From Pedobacter ginsenosidimutans (GTDB lineage: Bacteria > Bacteroidota > Bacteroidia > Sphingobacteriales > Sphingobacteriaceae): a stretch of DNA of 64,000 nt. The stretch is taken from positions 62,001 to 126,000 of the forward strand of contig NZ_LMZQ01000009.1 in NCBI RefSeq assembly GCF_001442625.1. Reading direction: 5' to 3'. How positions within the stretch are numbered: the first letter of the stretch is position 1; the number at the start of each line of letters is the position of its first letter. A program made the position numbers and the translations under genes. Positions 43,640-51,380 of the stretch are shown here, piece by piece. The notes under the pieces are model-generated. The model had not been told where the DNA came from. It saw nothing but the letters and a program-made list of their open reading frames with translations, and made no database searches.

Positions 43640-44275
43640 TTACTGACCTCTCTCATATTTAAAATACATTAAAAGACCATAAACAATGTGCAATACACCA
43701 AAGCCAAAAGCCCAGAAAATTAAGCCATAACCTACGTAAAACATGCAGATTAATCCAAGTATTACCTCACAAAGCCCCAGGTAGCGAATGTCACTGTAAG
43801 TATATTTACTGGCATTAATAAGTGCCAAACCATAAAAAATTAAACAGCTTGGCGCAACAATAGCATAAGTGTTCGGATGGTTAATCAATAAAGCGATAAT
43901 AAACAAACCTCCAGCAACCAATGGAACAAATAAATTAATTAAAAGTGCTTTCGAGGTTTTATCCCAAATTGGAAGATTGTTTTTCTGACTTTTTCTATAG
44001 GTAAATAAAACGCCGCCAGCTAAAGCAATCACCAAAACAAAAATACCAAGTTTTATAAGGTTAAACTCCAGGTCCATTTCTCCGTCAACACCGTAACCGT
44101 AGCCACGTTTGCCGATGAATTTGTTAATTTCATCGTTTGCAAAATAAGCCCCAATTAAAGCGATAACGCCTGCAAAAACACCAGATAAACCGCTCAAAGA
44201 AATAAATCTCGATGACCTGTCCATCATTTGTCTGATATCTTTTAAGGCATTTAATTGTTCTTCTTGAGTGCTCAT
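43640..44275 (-). CDS. Five- to six-helix membrane protein linked to the regulator
   Basis: This 211-residue protein has a cytoplasmic N-terminus (LNALKDIRQMMDRSSRFISL) and about six helices grouped in pairs; it ends with a basic tail YFKYERGQ. It is the first gene of the run and is immediately followed by the winged-helix gene. A promoter-like TAACTTTG overlaps the operator dyad upstream. Function is unknown; sensing or controlling the regulator is one possibility (inference). Confidence 0.75.
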   Translation of the reverse strand: MSTQEEQLNALKDIRQMMDRSSRFISLSGLSGVFAGVIALIGAYFANDEINKFIGKRGYGYGVDGEMDLEFNLIKLGIFVLVIALAGGVLFTYRKSQKNNLPIWDKTSKALLINLFVPLVAGGLFIIALLINHPNTYAIVAPSCLIFYGLALINASKYTYSDIRYLGLCEVILGLICMFYVGYGLIFWAFGFGVLHIVYGLLMYFKYERGQ

Positions 44276-44285
44276 TTTAAAAGTG

Positions 44286-44303
44286 CTTTGTTTTTCAAAG
44301 TTA
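44286..44303 (-). promoter_or_regulatory. Putative operator CTTTG-N5-CAAAG overlapping a -7 box, copy 2
   Basis: The dyad (44286-44300) shares the flanks AAAAGTG...CAAAGT with copy 1. On the coding strand TAACTTTG (44296-44303) overlaps it, so a bound repressor would block the promoter. Confidence 0.68.
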
Positions 44304-44608
44304 AATAGAAAATTGATATATGCAAATCTTTTTTTGTTTTTAATTGGTTGATACTAATGGACAGATAGCTCATGGTTAGATGGTTCATAGCCTGGGTGTT
44401 TAAAAAATACATTTAATGAATTACCAATAATGAATTTCCAATGGATTATCGCCTGTTGAAATATTGCTAAAGAACTACTCAAATTAGGATGCTAATTAAT
44501 TTGGAGTAATCAATGACTAAAACCTGGTATACCATTGGCTAATGAACGATTAGACTATTAACCAATAAACCATTGATGATGAACTATTGAACTAACCAAC
44601 CATTTTAT
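44304..44608. other. Gene-free spacer with CCATTG/CAATGG words
   Basis: No gene is visible. The sequence is built of short words such as CCAATGGATT, CCATTGGCTAATGAAC, CCAATAAACCATTGATG and GAACTATTGAAC, giving many weak self-complementary matches. Confidence 0.5.
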
Positions 44609-44616
44609 TAAATTTG
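44609..44616 (+). promoter_or_regulatory. -7 box 4 nt before lolD ATG
   Basis: TAAATTTG is followed by AAGC and ATG; ATTG at 44586-44589 is a 3-of-4 match to the -33 box with 19-nt spacing. The predicted start is at the ATG itself. Confidence 0.55.
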
Positions 44617-44620
44617 AAGC

Positions 44621-45271
44621 ATGCTAAAAGCCACTGGAATAAGAAAATCGTACGGAAATCTACAAATTTTAAAAGGCGTAAATTTTGAAGTGCAAAAAGG
44701 GGAGATTGTAAGTATTATTGGGCCATCTGGTGCAGGTAAAAGTACTTTATTGCATATTTTAGGAACATTGGATAGACCTGATGTCGGCTCTGTGGAACTA
44801 AAAGGCACTGTTGTTAATAGATTGAATGGCGATTTGTTGAGTACTTTCCGCAATCAGAACATCGGTTTTGTATTTCAGTTTCATCATTTACTGCCAGAAT
44901 TTAGTGCCATTGAAAATATTTGCATTCCGGCATTTATTGCCAAAACCAATAAAAAACAGGCCGAAAGCAGGGCATTAGAACTATTAGATCTGTTCGGACT
45001 AAAAGACAGAGCCCAGCATAAGCCCAATCAGCTCTCTGGTGGTGAGCAGCAGCGTGTAGCCATTGCAAGAGCGCTGATCAATAATCCTTCAATTATATTG
45101 GCTGATGAACCATCAGGGAATTTAGACTCTGAAAATGCAGCCGGATTACACCAGTTGTTTGTAAGTTTGCGCGATAATTTCCATCAAACCTTTGTAATTG
45201 TTACGCACAACGAACACCTTGCAAAAACCAGCGACCGTGTGGTAAGTATGAAGGATGGCTTAATTGTATAA
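44621..45271 (+). CDS. lolD: Lipoprotein-releasing system ATPase LolD
   Basis: This ATPase powers LolCE-type extraction of lipoproteins from the inner membrane. The 216 residues contain Walker [11 protein letters not shown] loop [12 protein letters not shown] (the HHLLPEF form is typical of LolD), signature [15 protein letters not shown], Walker [11 protein letters not shown] loop LDS and H loop VTHNE. The cognate membrane subunits are not adjacent. The preceding -7 box suggests a leaderless mRNA. Confidence 0.93.
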   Translation: MLKATGIRKSYGNLQILKGVNFEVQKGEIVSIIGPSGAGKSTLLHILGTLDRPDVGSVELKGTVVNRLNGDLLSTFRNQNIGFVFQFHHLLPEFSAIENICIPAFIAKTNKKQAESRALELLDLFGLKDRAQHKPNQLSGGEQQRVAIARALINNPSIILADEPSGNLDSENAAGLHQLFVSLRDNFHQTFVIVTHNEHLAKTSDRVVSMKDGLIV

Positions 45272-45295
45272 GATCATGATCTGCTCTAACTAGAT

Positions 45296-45352
45296 TCGAT
45301 CATTCACTCATTTTATCAATCACTCATTTTATCAATCACTAATTTATTCATT
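45296..45352. repeat. Tandem repeat TCAATCACTCATTTTA
   Basis: ATCATTCACTCATTTTATCAATCACTCATTTTATCAATCACTAATTT-type units: about two and a half imperfect copies of a 16-nt word between lolD and the next gene. Confidence 0.7.
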
Positions 45353-45365
45353 CAATCATTACACT

Positions 45366-45845
45366 TTGAAAATACTGATAACAGGAGGGAACAATGCTAA
45401 GGCTTTGAAGCTGATGAAAGCATTTCCCAGTCATTTTGTTTTACTTGCCGATTATGGTGATGTACCGGGGATTATAACTGAAAATTATGCCTTTTCATCG
45501 TTAGGTGTATTAAATAAAGACAGTATCGCTCATATCCTATTAAATTTTTGCATTACCGAGGCCATAGATTGTATTATCCCTTTGCACCATTATGAGCTTG
45601 AGCCACTGGCTAAATCTGCTGTACTTTTTAGTGAATATGGAATTCAGGTACTATTGCCCAATGCTGATGTAATTGCTGACTATTTAACTGAAGAAAAGGT
45701 TACATATCAAAATTTTGTGGTGTTTGTTCACGGTGATCGGATTTTTTCAACTGAAGAGGGTTCTATACCTGCAAATTTATCTCCTAAATTAAACGGAGTA
45801 TTTGGTTATAACGATGCTGATGATTTAAAACTTTTTACAATTTAA
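45366..45845 (+). CDS. Small protein resembling the N-terminal domain of CPS-like ATP-grasp enzymes
   Basis: This 159-residue protein begins MKILITGGNNAKALKLMKAF, a Rossmann-like pre-ATP-grasp domain as in carbamoyl-phosphate-synthase-like proteins, with EAIDCIIPLHHYELEPLAKS and GIQVLLPNADVIADYL. The ATP-grasp domain itself is missing, so catalysis by it alone is unlikely. The start is a TTG (45366-45368); no ATG is possible without losing the nucleotide-fold start. The HAD-like gene begins one base after the stop. Function is unknown. Confidence 0.72.
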   Translation: MKILITGGNNAKALKLMKAFPSHFVLLADYGDVPGIITENYAFSSLGVLNKDSIAHILLNFCITEAIDCIIPLHHYELEPLAKSAVLFSEYGIQVLLPNADVIADYLTEEKVTYQNFVVFVHGDRIFSTEEGSIPANLSPKLNGVFGYNDADDLKLFTI

Positions 45846-45846
45846 T

Positions 45847-46455
45847 ATGGATGCATATCAATACGTTAAGGACAAACAGATCGTAATTTTTGAACTGGAT
45901 GATGTGCTATTTCCAGAGAAAGATTATTTGTTACAGGTTTATTATCTGTTTGCACAGTTTATAGAATATACCGAGCAGAAAAGTGCGCAGCCTATTATTG
46001 AATTTATGCGTGCAGCATACGAAAGCAATGGTACTGAAAAACTTTTTGAGAAAACAGCAGATCAGTTTGCCATTGATATGAAGTACAAACATAATTTTGA
46101 TCTTCTGCATCAGAATGCCCGTTTACCTTTAAAACTCTTGCTTTATAAAAATATGCTTGAGTTTATGCAAGAACTTGTGGTAGACCGCAAACAAATATTT
46201 ATTGTAACTGCCAGCAACCCTGAGCAACAACTTAATAAAGTTAAGCAAACAGAGTGGAATGGGCTAGAGCAATACCTTACCGTATATTTTGTTGAGGAGC
46301 TAGGCTTAACTAAAGCAGAAATTTTTCAGAACATACTAAACAGCAACAATTTATCGCCTAACCAAGCGTTAGTTGTTGGTGCAAATAAATTTGATGAGCA
46401 ACAATCTAAATTAATTAATTTGCCGTATATTGTGTCACTAGAAATTTACAGATAA
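45847..46455 (+). CDS. HAD-superfamily protein with degenerate active site
   Basis: This 202-residue protein has the overall HAD fold of YjjG/GPH-type phosphatases, with motif I region VIFELDDVLFPEKDYLLQVY, motif II FIVTASN and motif IV region ALVVGANKFDEQQS. The nucleophile Asp is replaced by Glu (E16; D18 is kept), and the usual GD pair of motif IV is GA. Hydrolase activity is therefore doubtful, and it may be a binding or regulatory version. It sits 1 nt after the preceding gene and 2 nt before the S41 protease gene, so the three form an operon. Confidence 0.82.
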   Translation: MDAYQYVKDKQIVIFELDDVLFPEKDYLLQVYYLFAQFIEYTEQKSAQPIIEFMRAAYESNGTEKLFEKTADQFAIDMKYKHNFDLLHQNARLPLKLLLYKNMLEFMQELVVDRKQIFIVTASNPEQQLNKVKQTEWNGLEQYLTVYFVEELGLTKAEIFQNILNSNNLSPNQALVVGANKFDEQQSKLINLPYIVSLEIYR

Positions 46456-46457
46456 AT

Positions 46458-47999
46458 ATGCTTAGAAAATTTATTTCGCAAAATACATTTTTGTGTGCTT
46501 TGCTTATTGTGGTTGGATTTACAGTATCGTGTAAAAAATCGAATAATAATCCTGATGCTGATGCCGGTGGTGAATCGAATCTGTTGCAAACACCAACCAG
46601 CGATCGGGCACTACTCACTAAAGACTCTATCTTTCTGTACGCCAAACAAACTTATTATTGGAATAAAAGCTTGCCAAGTTACGATAGTTTCAATCCAAGA
46701 GCCTTTTCATCCAATGAGAAATTGCTGTATGCAATGACTCAGATTGCAATTAATCCGCAAACAAACAAACCATATGAATATGTAGAACGGTCAACGTCTC
46801 CTAAATATTCTTTTATAGATGATGGTTCTGTTGCTGGTCAGTTGGGTGGCGTGAATGGTGATTTTGGATTTTCGGTGTTTTTTGCAGGAGATAACGATTT
46901 GAGGATTAAATATGTTTATGCTGCATCACCTGCGGCCGGTCAGGGACTAAAAAGAGGGTATCAGATTACAAAAATTAACGGCAGTTCAGATATTAATACG
47001 AGTGATGCCAGTATTAATTATGTGGTAAATGCCATTTTTGGCTCTAGCACAACAGTTGCATTAACAGTTTTAAAACCTGATAACACGACTCAGGATGTTA
47101 CCGTAACTAGGGCAGAGTATAATGTTAATCCGATTTTATTTAGTAAAACATATACCGTTGGCGCTAAAAAGGTAGGGTATATTGTTTTTAACACATTTAC
47201 CACAAATTCTACGCCTTTGTTAGATAAGGCTTTTACTCAATTTACTACAGACGGTATTACCGAGCTAATTGTAGATTTAAGGTATAATGGTGGCGGATCG
47301 GTACAAACATCAGAAGCCTTTACCAACCTAATTGCGCCTTCTGCCCAAAACGGTAAAGTAATGTATACCACTTACTGGACCCAAACTATGCAAGACAATA
47401 AAGCAACTATTCTACAAAATCAGAAGTTTTATGCTACAGGCAGTGATAACGTTACCCGTTTATATTCGTATTTCGATTATCCATTTGTCCCAACCATAGC
47501 TGCAAATAACCAGGAGGTTTTTGCTAAACGTGGTTCGCTTAATGGCTTAACAAGGGTTTATTTTATTGTTACCAAAGGTACCGCATCTGCCAGTGAACTT
47601 TTAATTAATAATTTGAAACCCGTAATAGATGTTAAATTGGTAGGCAAGAAAACTTACGGAAAACCTGTTGGCTTTTTCTCTATCCGTATAGATAAAAATG
47701 ATTTATATATTCCACAGTTTGAAACTAAAAACCAATTGAATCAAGGTGGTTATTTTGATGGAATAGCCGTTGATAAAGACATTGCTGATGATGTAACCAA
47801 AGATTTTGGAGATACCTCAGAAAAAATGCTGGCTCAGGCTTTATACTATTCTGCTAACGGTAGTTTTTCATCTTTACTTAAGGATAATGCCATTAGTAGC
47901 ACCTCACCGCTATCTAAAACGCAGGTTGAAGATCTTTCAGGCAAGATGGATCATGAATTTAAGGGCATGGTTGAAACTAGAAAGCTGAAATTTAAGTAA
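46458..47999 (+). CDS. S41-family C-terminal processing peptidase, lipoprotein
   Basis: This 513-residue envelope protease has a lipoprotein signal (Cys at 25 in FTVSCKK). A helical N-terminal domain follows (LLTKDSIFLYAKQTYYWNKS), then a PDZ-like domain (GFSVFFAGDNDLRIKYV, GLKRGYQITKINGS) and the S41 core with LIVDLRYNGGGSVQ. The catalytic segment is KGTASASELLINNLKPV, with the downstream Lys-bearing GKKTYGKPVGF. It is the last gene of a three-gene operon and is followed by a terminator. The substrate is unknown. Confidence 0.9.
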   Translation: MLRKFISQNTFLCALLIVVGFTVSCKKSNNNPDADAGGESNLLQTPTSDRALLTKDSIFLYAKQTYYWNKSLPSYDSFNPRAFSSNEKLLYAMTQIAINPQTNKPYEYVERSTSPKYSFIDDGSVAGQLGGVNGDFGFSVFFAGDNDLRIKYVYAASPAAGQGLKRGYQITKINGSSDINTSDASINYVVNAIFGSSTTVALTVLKPDNTTQDVTVTRAEYNVNPILFSKTYTVGAKKVGYIVFNTFTTNSTPLLDKAFTQFTTDGITELIVDLRYNGGGSVQTSEAFTNLIAPSAQNGKVMYTTYWTQTMQDNKATILQNQKFYATGSDNVTRLYSYFDYPFVPTIAANNQEVFAKRGSLNGLTRVYFIVTKGTASASELLINNLKPVIDVKLVGKKTYGKPVGFFSIRIDKNDLYIPQFETKNQLNQGGYFDGIAVDKDIADDVTKDFGDTSEKMLAQALYYSANGSFSSLLKDNAISSTSPLSKTQVEDLSGKMDHEFKGMVETRKLKFK

Positions 48000-48017
48000 T
48001 TAGCAATAAATCGTACT

Positions 48018-48055
48018 AAAAAGGCCGGTTTTGTATTTCAAATCTGGCCCTTTTT
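48018..48055 (+). terminator. Terminator after the S41 peptidase gene
   Basis: Stem AAAAAGGCCGG/CTGGCCCTTTTT with a one-base bulge, ending in five T. Confidence 0.75.
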
Positions 48056-48145
48056 ATGTGATTATTACATTGTTTGAGTAAATATTGTTGTTTTTTTTAT
48101 AAAAAATTGATAAGCTTGTTTAACATTAATCGTTAAAGAGATACC

Positions 48146-48412
48146 ATGCCAATAGAAATTGTAGAAAAGGAACATATCAGTTATTTAAACATCATCAATG
48201 CAAAAGAAGATCACACTACTGAATTAAAAACAAAACTTGATGAAGCACAACGGCTGGGTAATGAGTTTAAAGCAAAAGCCGTCATTACTTTTAATACTAC
48301 TATTGGTCCAAAACGTGTAGATACTACAGTTTGGGCTGTTACAGAAAAATACATACAGCTAAAGAATAATATTCATATTCCGTTAAAAAGTTTAATCGAT
48401 ATTGATTTTTAA
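48146..48412 (+). CDS. Conserved small protein, unknown function
   Basis: This 88-residue soluble protein has no signal peptide: a charged helix (AKEDHTTELKTKLDEAQRLG) and beta-rich parts (KAVITFNTTIGPKRVDTTVW, YIQLKNNIHIPLKSLIDIDF). I do not recognise a characterised family. It lies 51 nt before dprA on the same strand and might be cotranscribed. Confidence 0.7.
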   Translation: MPIEIVEKEHISYLNIINAKEDHTTELKTKLDEAQRLGNEFKAKAVITFNTTIGPKRVDTTVWAVTEKYIQLKNNIHIPLKSLIDIDF

Positions 48413-48463
48413 GCTTGCTTTAAGGAAATAAATCATCCCGCATTTATTTAACCTTAACAGATC

Positions 48464-49558
48464 ATGAGCATGCTCCATAAAATTGCCTTAACTTTTATTA
48501 AATCCATCGGTCCGGTAACGGCCAAAAATCTTCTTGCCTATTGTGGAAGCGCCGAAAATGTATTTTCTGCGAGCAAAAAGCAGCTTTTGCAGATTCCGGG
48601 TATTGGAGAGAAAACAATTGAAGCTATTCGTAGTACCGATGCTTTGGTAAGGGCCAGGCAAGAATTAGATTTTATTGAAAAACATGGAATAGAAGTATTG
48701 TTTTTCTCTGATGAAAAATATCCCAAAAGGTTAAAGAATTGTATCGATTCGCCAATACTGCTTTATGCCAAAGGTACAGTTGATTTTAACCATCAGCGTA
48801 TCATCAGCATCGTTGGAACCCGCAATGCAACAAGCTACGGGAAAAATCTCTGTAAGGAATTGTGCGAAGTTTTAGTGCCGTACAATGTTTTGATCGTGAG
48901 TGGATTGGCTTATGGAATTGATATAACAGCCCATAAAGAATGCTTGGTAAATAATATTCCTACCGTTGGTGTGCTTGGTCATGGCTTAGATCGAATGTAT
49001 CCAAAAATTCATAAAACAATTGCTCAAAAAATGGTTTTGAATGGAAGCCTGCTCACCGAATTTCCAATCCTTACCAATCCGGATCGGACTAATTTTCCAC
49101 AAAGAAACCGAATTATTGCAGGGATTGCAGATGCTACCATTGTAGTTGAAGCATCAAAAAAGGGAGGTGCATTAATTACCGCAGAAATCGCAAATTCTTA
49201 CAATAAAGATGTGTATGCTTTTCCAGGTAGAACAAATGATGTTTTTTCGGAAGGATGTAATTTCCTGATTAAAACCAATAGAGCGGGGTTAATAAATAAT
49301 GCTCATGATCTGATTTATTACCTGGGTTGGGATGATGAAGTGGGAGAAAAGAAAAAGGAAGCGCAAACTACGTTACACCTTAGCCTAACCCCTAACGAAC
49401 AGCGGGTTGTTGATGCATTACAAAGCGGCCAACTTTCTATAGATGAGCTTTGCATTCAGCTGAATATTCAGCAAAGTAAACTGGCAATCGTAATCCTTAC
49501 ATTAGAGATGCAGGGGATTATTGTTTCGCTACCGGGAAAAATTTACAAGTTGGGGTAA
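48464..49558 (+). CDS. dprA: DNA-processing protein DprA
   Basis: This protein loads RecA on incoming single-stranded DNA during transformation in model species. The 364 residues comprise an N-terminal helix-hairpin-helix region (SIGPVTAKNLLAYCG, LLQIPGIGEKTIEAI), the extended Rossmann domain (ISIVGTRNATSYG, IVSGLAYGIDITAHKECL, GVLGHGLDRMYP, NPDRTNFPQRNRIIAGI) and a C-terminal winged helix (QSGQLSIDELCIQLNIQQSK). The ATG at 48464 is used; a second ATG two codons later is equally possible. Confidence 0.95.
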   Translation: MSMLHKIALTFIKSIGPVTAKNLLAYCGSAENVFSASKKQLLQIPGIGEKTIEAIRSTDALVRARQELDFIEKHGIEVLFFSDEKYPKRLKNCIDSPILLYAKGTVDFNHQRIISIVGTRNATSYGKNLCKELCEVLVPYNVLIVSGLAYGIDITAHKECLVNNIPTVGVLGHGLDRMYPKIHKTIAQKMVLNGSLLTEFPILTNPDRTNFPQRNRIIAGIADATIVVEASKKGGALITAEIANSYNKDVYAFPGRTNDVFSEGCNFLIKTNRAGLINNAHDLIYYLGWDDEVGEKKKEAQTTLHLSLTPNEQRVVDALQSGQLSIDELCIQLNIQQSKLAIVILTLEMQGIIVSLPGKIYKLG

Positions 49559-49579
49559 CGAGGACTAGATATTAGATTT

Positions 49580-49616
49580 CTCCATTCCGTTTCACTACAG
49601 TCGAAATGACGAATCT
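49580..49616. repeat. Fragment of the dispersed GTCGAAATGACGA repeat
   Basis: CTCCATTCCGTTTCACTACAG and GTCGAAATGACGAATC match one end of the element type described at 3460-3586 (inverted orientation of CGTCATCTCGAC). Confidence 0.5.
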
Positions 49617-49760
49617 ACTTTCGAAATTGCATTCTGCCCAATAATCAATCTATAATGCCTATCATAATTATAGATTATGGAATTAAATTCTTTTAATTTA
49701 TGATTTTCGAAATTATGTTTCAAATAAAATATAGTTTATAAAATACTTAATGCCATTGCT

Positions 49761-49768
49761 TAATTTTG
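49761..49768 (+). promoter_or_regulatory. -7 box 4 nt before ATG
   Basis: TAATTTTG is followed by CAAC and ATG; the best -33 match is TTTA at 49735-49738 (22 nt). The predicted start coincides with the ATG. Confidence 0.5.
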
Positions 49769-49772
49769 CAAC

Positions 49773-51134
49773 ATGTGGTACAATAATATTTTAGAAACCA
49801 TTGGTAACACGCCATTGGTAAAATTAAATACGATAACAAAAGGAGTTCCGGGAACAATTCTGGCGAAAATAGAGACTACTAATCCAGGCAATTCAATTAA
49901 AGACCGCATGGCGGTTAAAATGATTGAAGATGCCGAGAAAAGCGGTAAATTAAAACCTGGTGGAACAATTATAGAAGGAACATCCGGAAATACAGGTATG
50001 GGCCTGGCTATGGCGGCCATTATTAAAGGTTATAAATGTATTTTTACCACTACAGATAAACAATCGAAAGAAAAAGTTGATGCTTTACGTGCCTTTGGTG
50101 CAGAAGTAATCGTTTGTCCTACAAATGTTGAGCCTGAAGATCCCCGTTCTTATTATTCTGTTTCTTCGCGTTTAGAACGCGAGGTTCCAAATTCATGGAA
50201 ACCTAATCAGTATGATAACTTAGCCAACTCACAGGCTCATTATGAGCAAACTGGTCCTGAGATATGGGAGCAGACAGAAGGAAAAATTACCCATTTGGTA
50301 GTTGGTGTGGGTACTGGTGGAACCATTTCCGGAACCGGGAAATATTTAAAAGAGAAGAATCCAAATATTAAAGTCTGGGGAATCGATACATATGGCTCGG
50401 TTTTCAAGAAATATAAAGAAACAGGCATATTTGATAAGGATGAAATTTATCCTTACATCACAGAAGGAATTGGCGAAGATTTCCTTCCGGCAAACGTAAA
50501 TTTTGATGTAATCGACCTATTCGAAAAGGTTACAGATAAAGACGCTGCTTTGATGACACGCGATATTGCCCGCAAAGAGGGTATTTTTGTAGGTAACTCT
50601 GCAGGTGCTGCCATTGGCGGATTAATTCAGCTAAAAGATAAACTTAAGCCAGAAGATGTTGTTGTCGTTATTTTTCACGATCACGGCAGCCGATACATGG
50701 GTAAAATGTATAATGAAGATTGGTTACGCGAACGCGGATTTTTACAGGATGAAAAATTAACCGCTAAATCTATCCTAGCCAAAAAAGAAAGCACAGAGAT
50801 TGTAACACTTGATGCACAAAAATCGGTACTTGAGGCCATCAATACCATTAAATCGATGAATATCTCTCAAATTCCGGTAACGCAACAAGGAATGATTGTA
50901 GGTAAAATTGCCGAAAGTGATATTTTAAGTGCATTACTTGAAAATCCAGGCTTAAAATCGGCACCGATTTCAGAAATTATGACGGCTACTTTCCCTTTTG
51001 TTGATTTGAACACCTCAATTGATAAAATTTCTTCATTGATCAATAAAGAAAACTCGGCTGTATTGGTAGAAGATGAATCTGGAAAGATCGAAATTATCAC
51101 ACAATACGATATTATTAATGCGATATCGGGGTAA
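49773..51134 (+). CDS. Cystathionine beta-synthase-type PLP enzyme with CBS domain pair
   Basis: This 453-residue enzyme has a fold-type II PLP domain: NTPLVKLNTI, the Schiff-base Lys in NPGNSIKDRMAVKM, the substrate loop EGTSGNTGMGLA, and the phosphate loop VGVGTGGTISGTGKYLKE. It carries two C-terminal CBS motifs (about residues 335-450). The domain order matches cystathionine beta-synthase rather than plain cysteine synthase, although O-acetylserine or O-acetylhomoserine activity cannot be excluded. The CBS pair suggests allosteric control by an adenosyl ligand. No transsulfuration neighbour is present. Confidence 0.9.
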   Translation: MWYNNILETIGNTPLVKLNTITKGVPGTILAKIETTNPGNSIKDRMAVKMIEDAEKSGKLKPGGTIIEGTSGNTGMGLAMAAIIKGYKCIFTTTDKQSKEKVDALRAFGAEVIVCPTNVEPEDPRSYYSVSSRLEREVPNSWKPNQYDNLANSQAHYEQTGPEIWEQTEGKITHLVVGVGTGGTISGTGKYLKEKNPNIKVWGIDTYGSVFKKYKETGIFDKDEIYPYITEGIGEDFLPANVNFDVIDLFEKVTDKDAALMTRDIARKEGIFVGNSAGAAIGGLIQLKDKLKPEDVVVVIFHDHGSRYMGKMYNEDWLRERGFLQDEKLTAKSILAKKESTEIVTLDAQKSVLEAINTIKSMNISQIPVTQQGMIVGKIAESDILSALLENPGLKSAPISEIMTATFPFVDLNTSIDKISSLINKENSAVLVEDESGKIEIITQYDIINAISG

Positions 51135-51216
51135 AATTCATTTCGGTTTGTGAGGACACAAACCGAGGCATCTGGAATATCGGGGTAATGAAAGACTAAT
51201 GATGGTTTAATTCCTG

Positions 51217-51262
51217 CGATCGTCCTCCTGAACTTGTTTCAGGATCTTTATAGCATGACAAT
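51217..51262. repeat. CTGAACTTGTTTCAGGATC intergenic repeat
   Basis: A GCGATCGTCCTCCTGAAC phrase followed by TTGTTTCAGGATC; CCTGAA/TTCAGG forms a small hairpin and the phrase matches the repeat at 34736-34805. Confidence 0.55.
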
Positions 51263-51285
51263 TCCCCTTAAAAAGTGACCAAAAT

Positions 51286-51324
51286 AAAAAACGTCCGGGT
51301 AATTATTGCCCGGACGTTTTTCTT
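51286..51324. terminator. Bidirectional terminator between the CBS-type gene and murA
   Basis: Stem AAAAACGTCCGGG/CCCGGACGTTTTT with a 9-nt loop, with A and T runs on both sides. Confidence 0.9.
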
Positions 51325-51380
51325 TATGCTATTTTCGCTTTGGGTTTTACCTTAAACCCTTCACCTCTAAACCTTCTACC

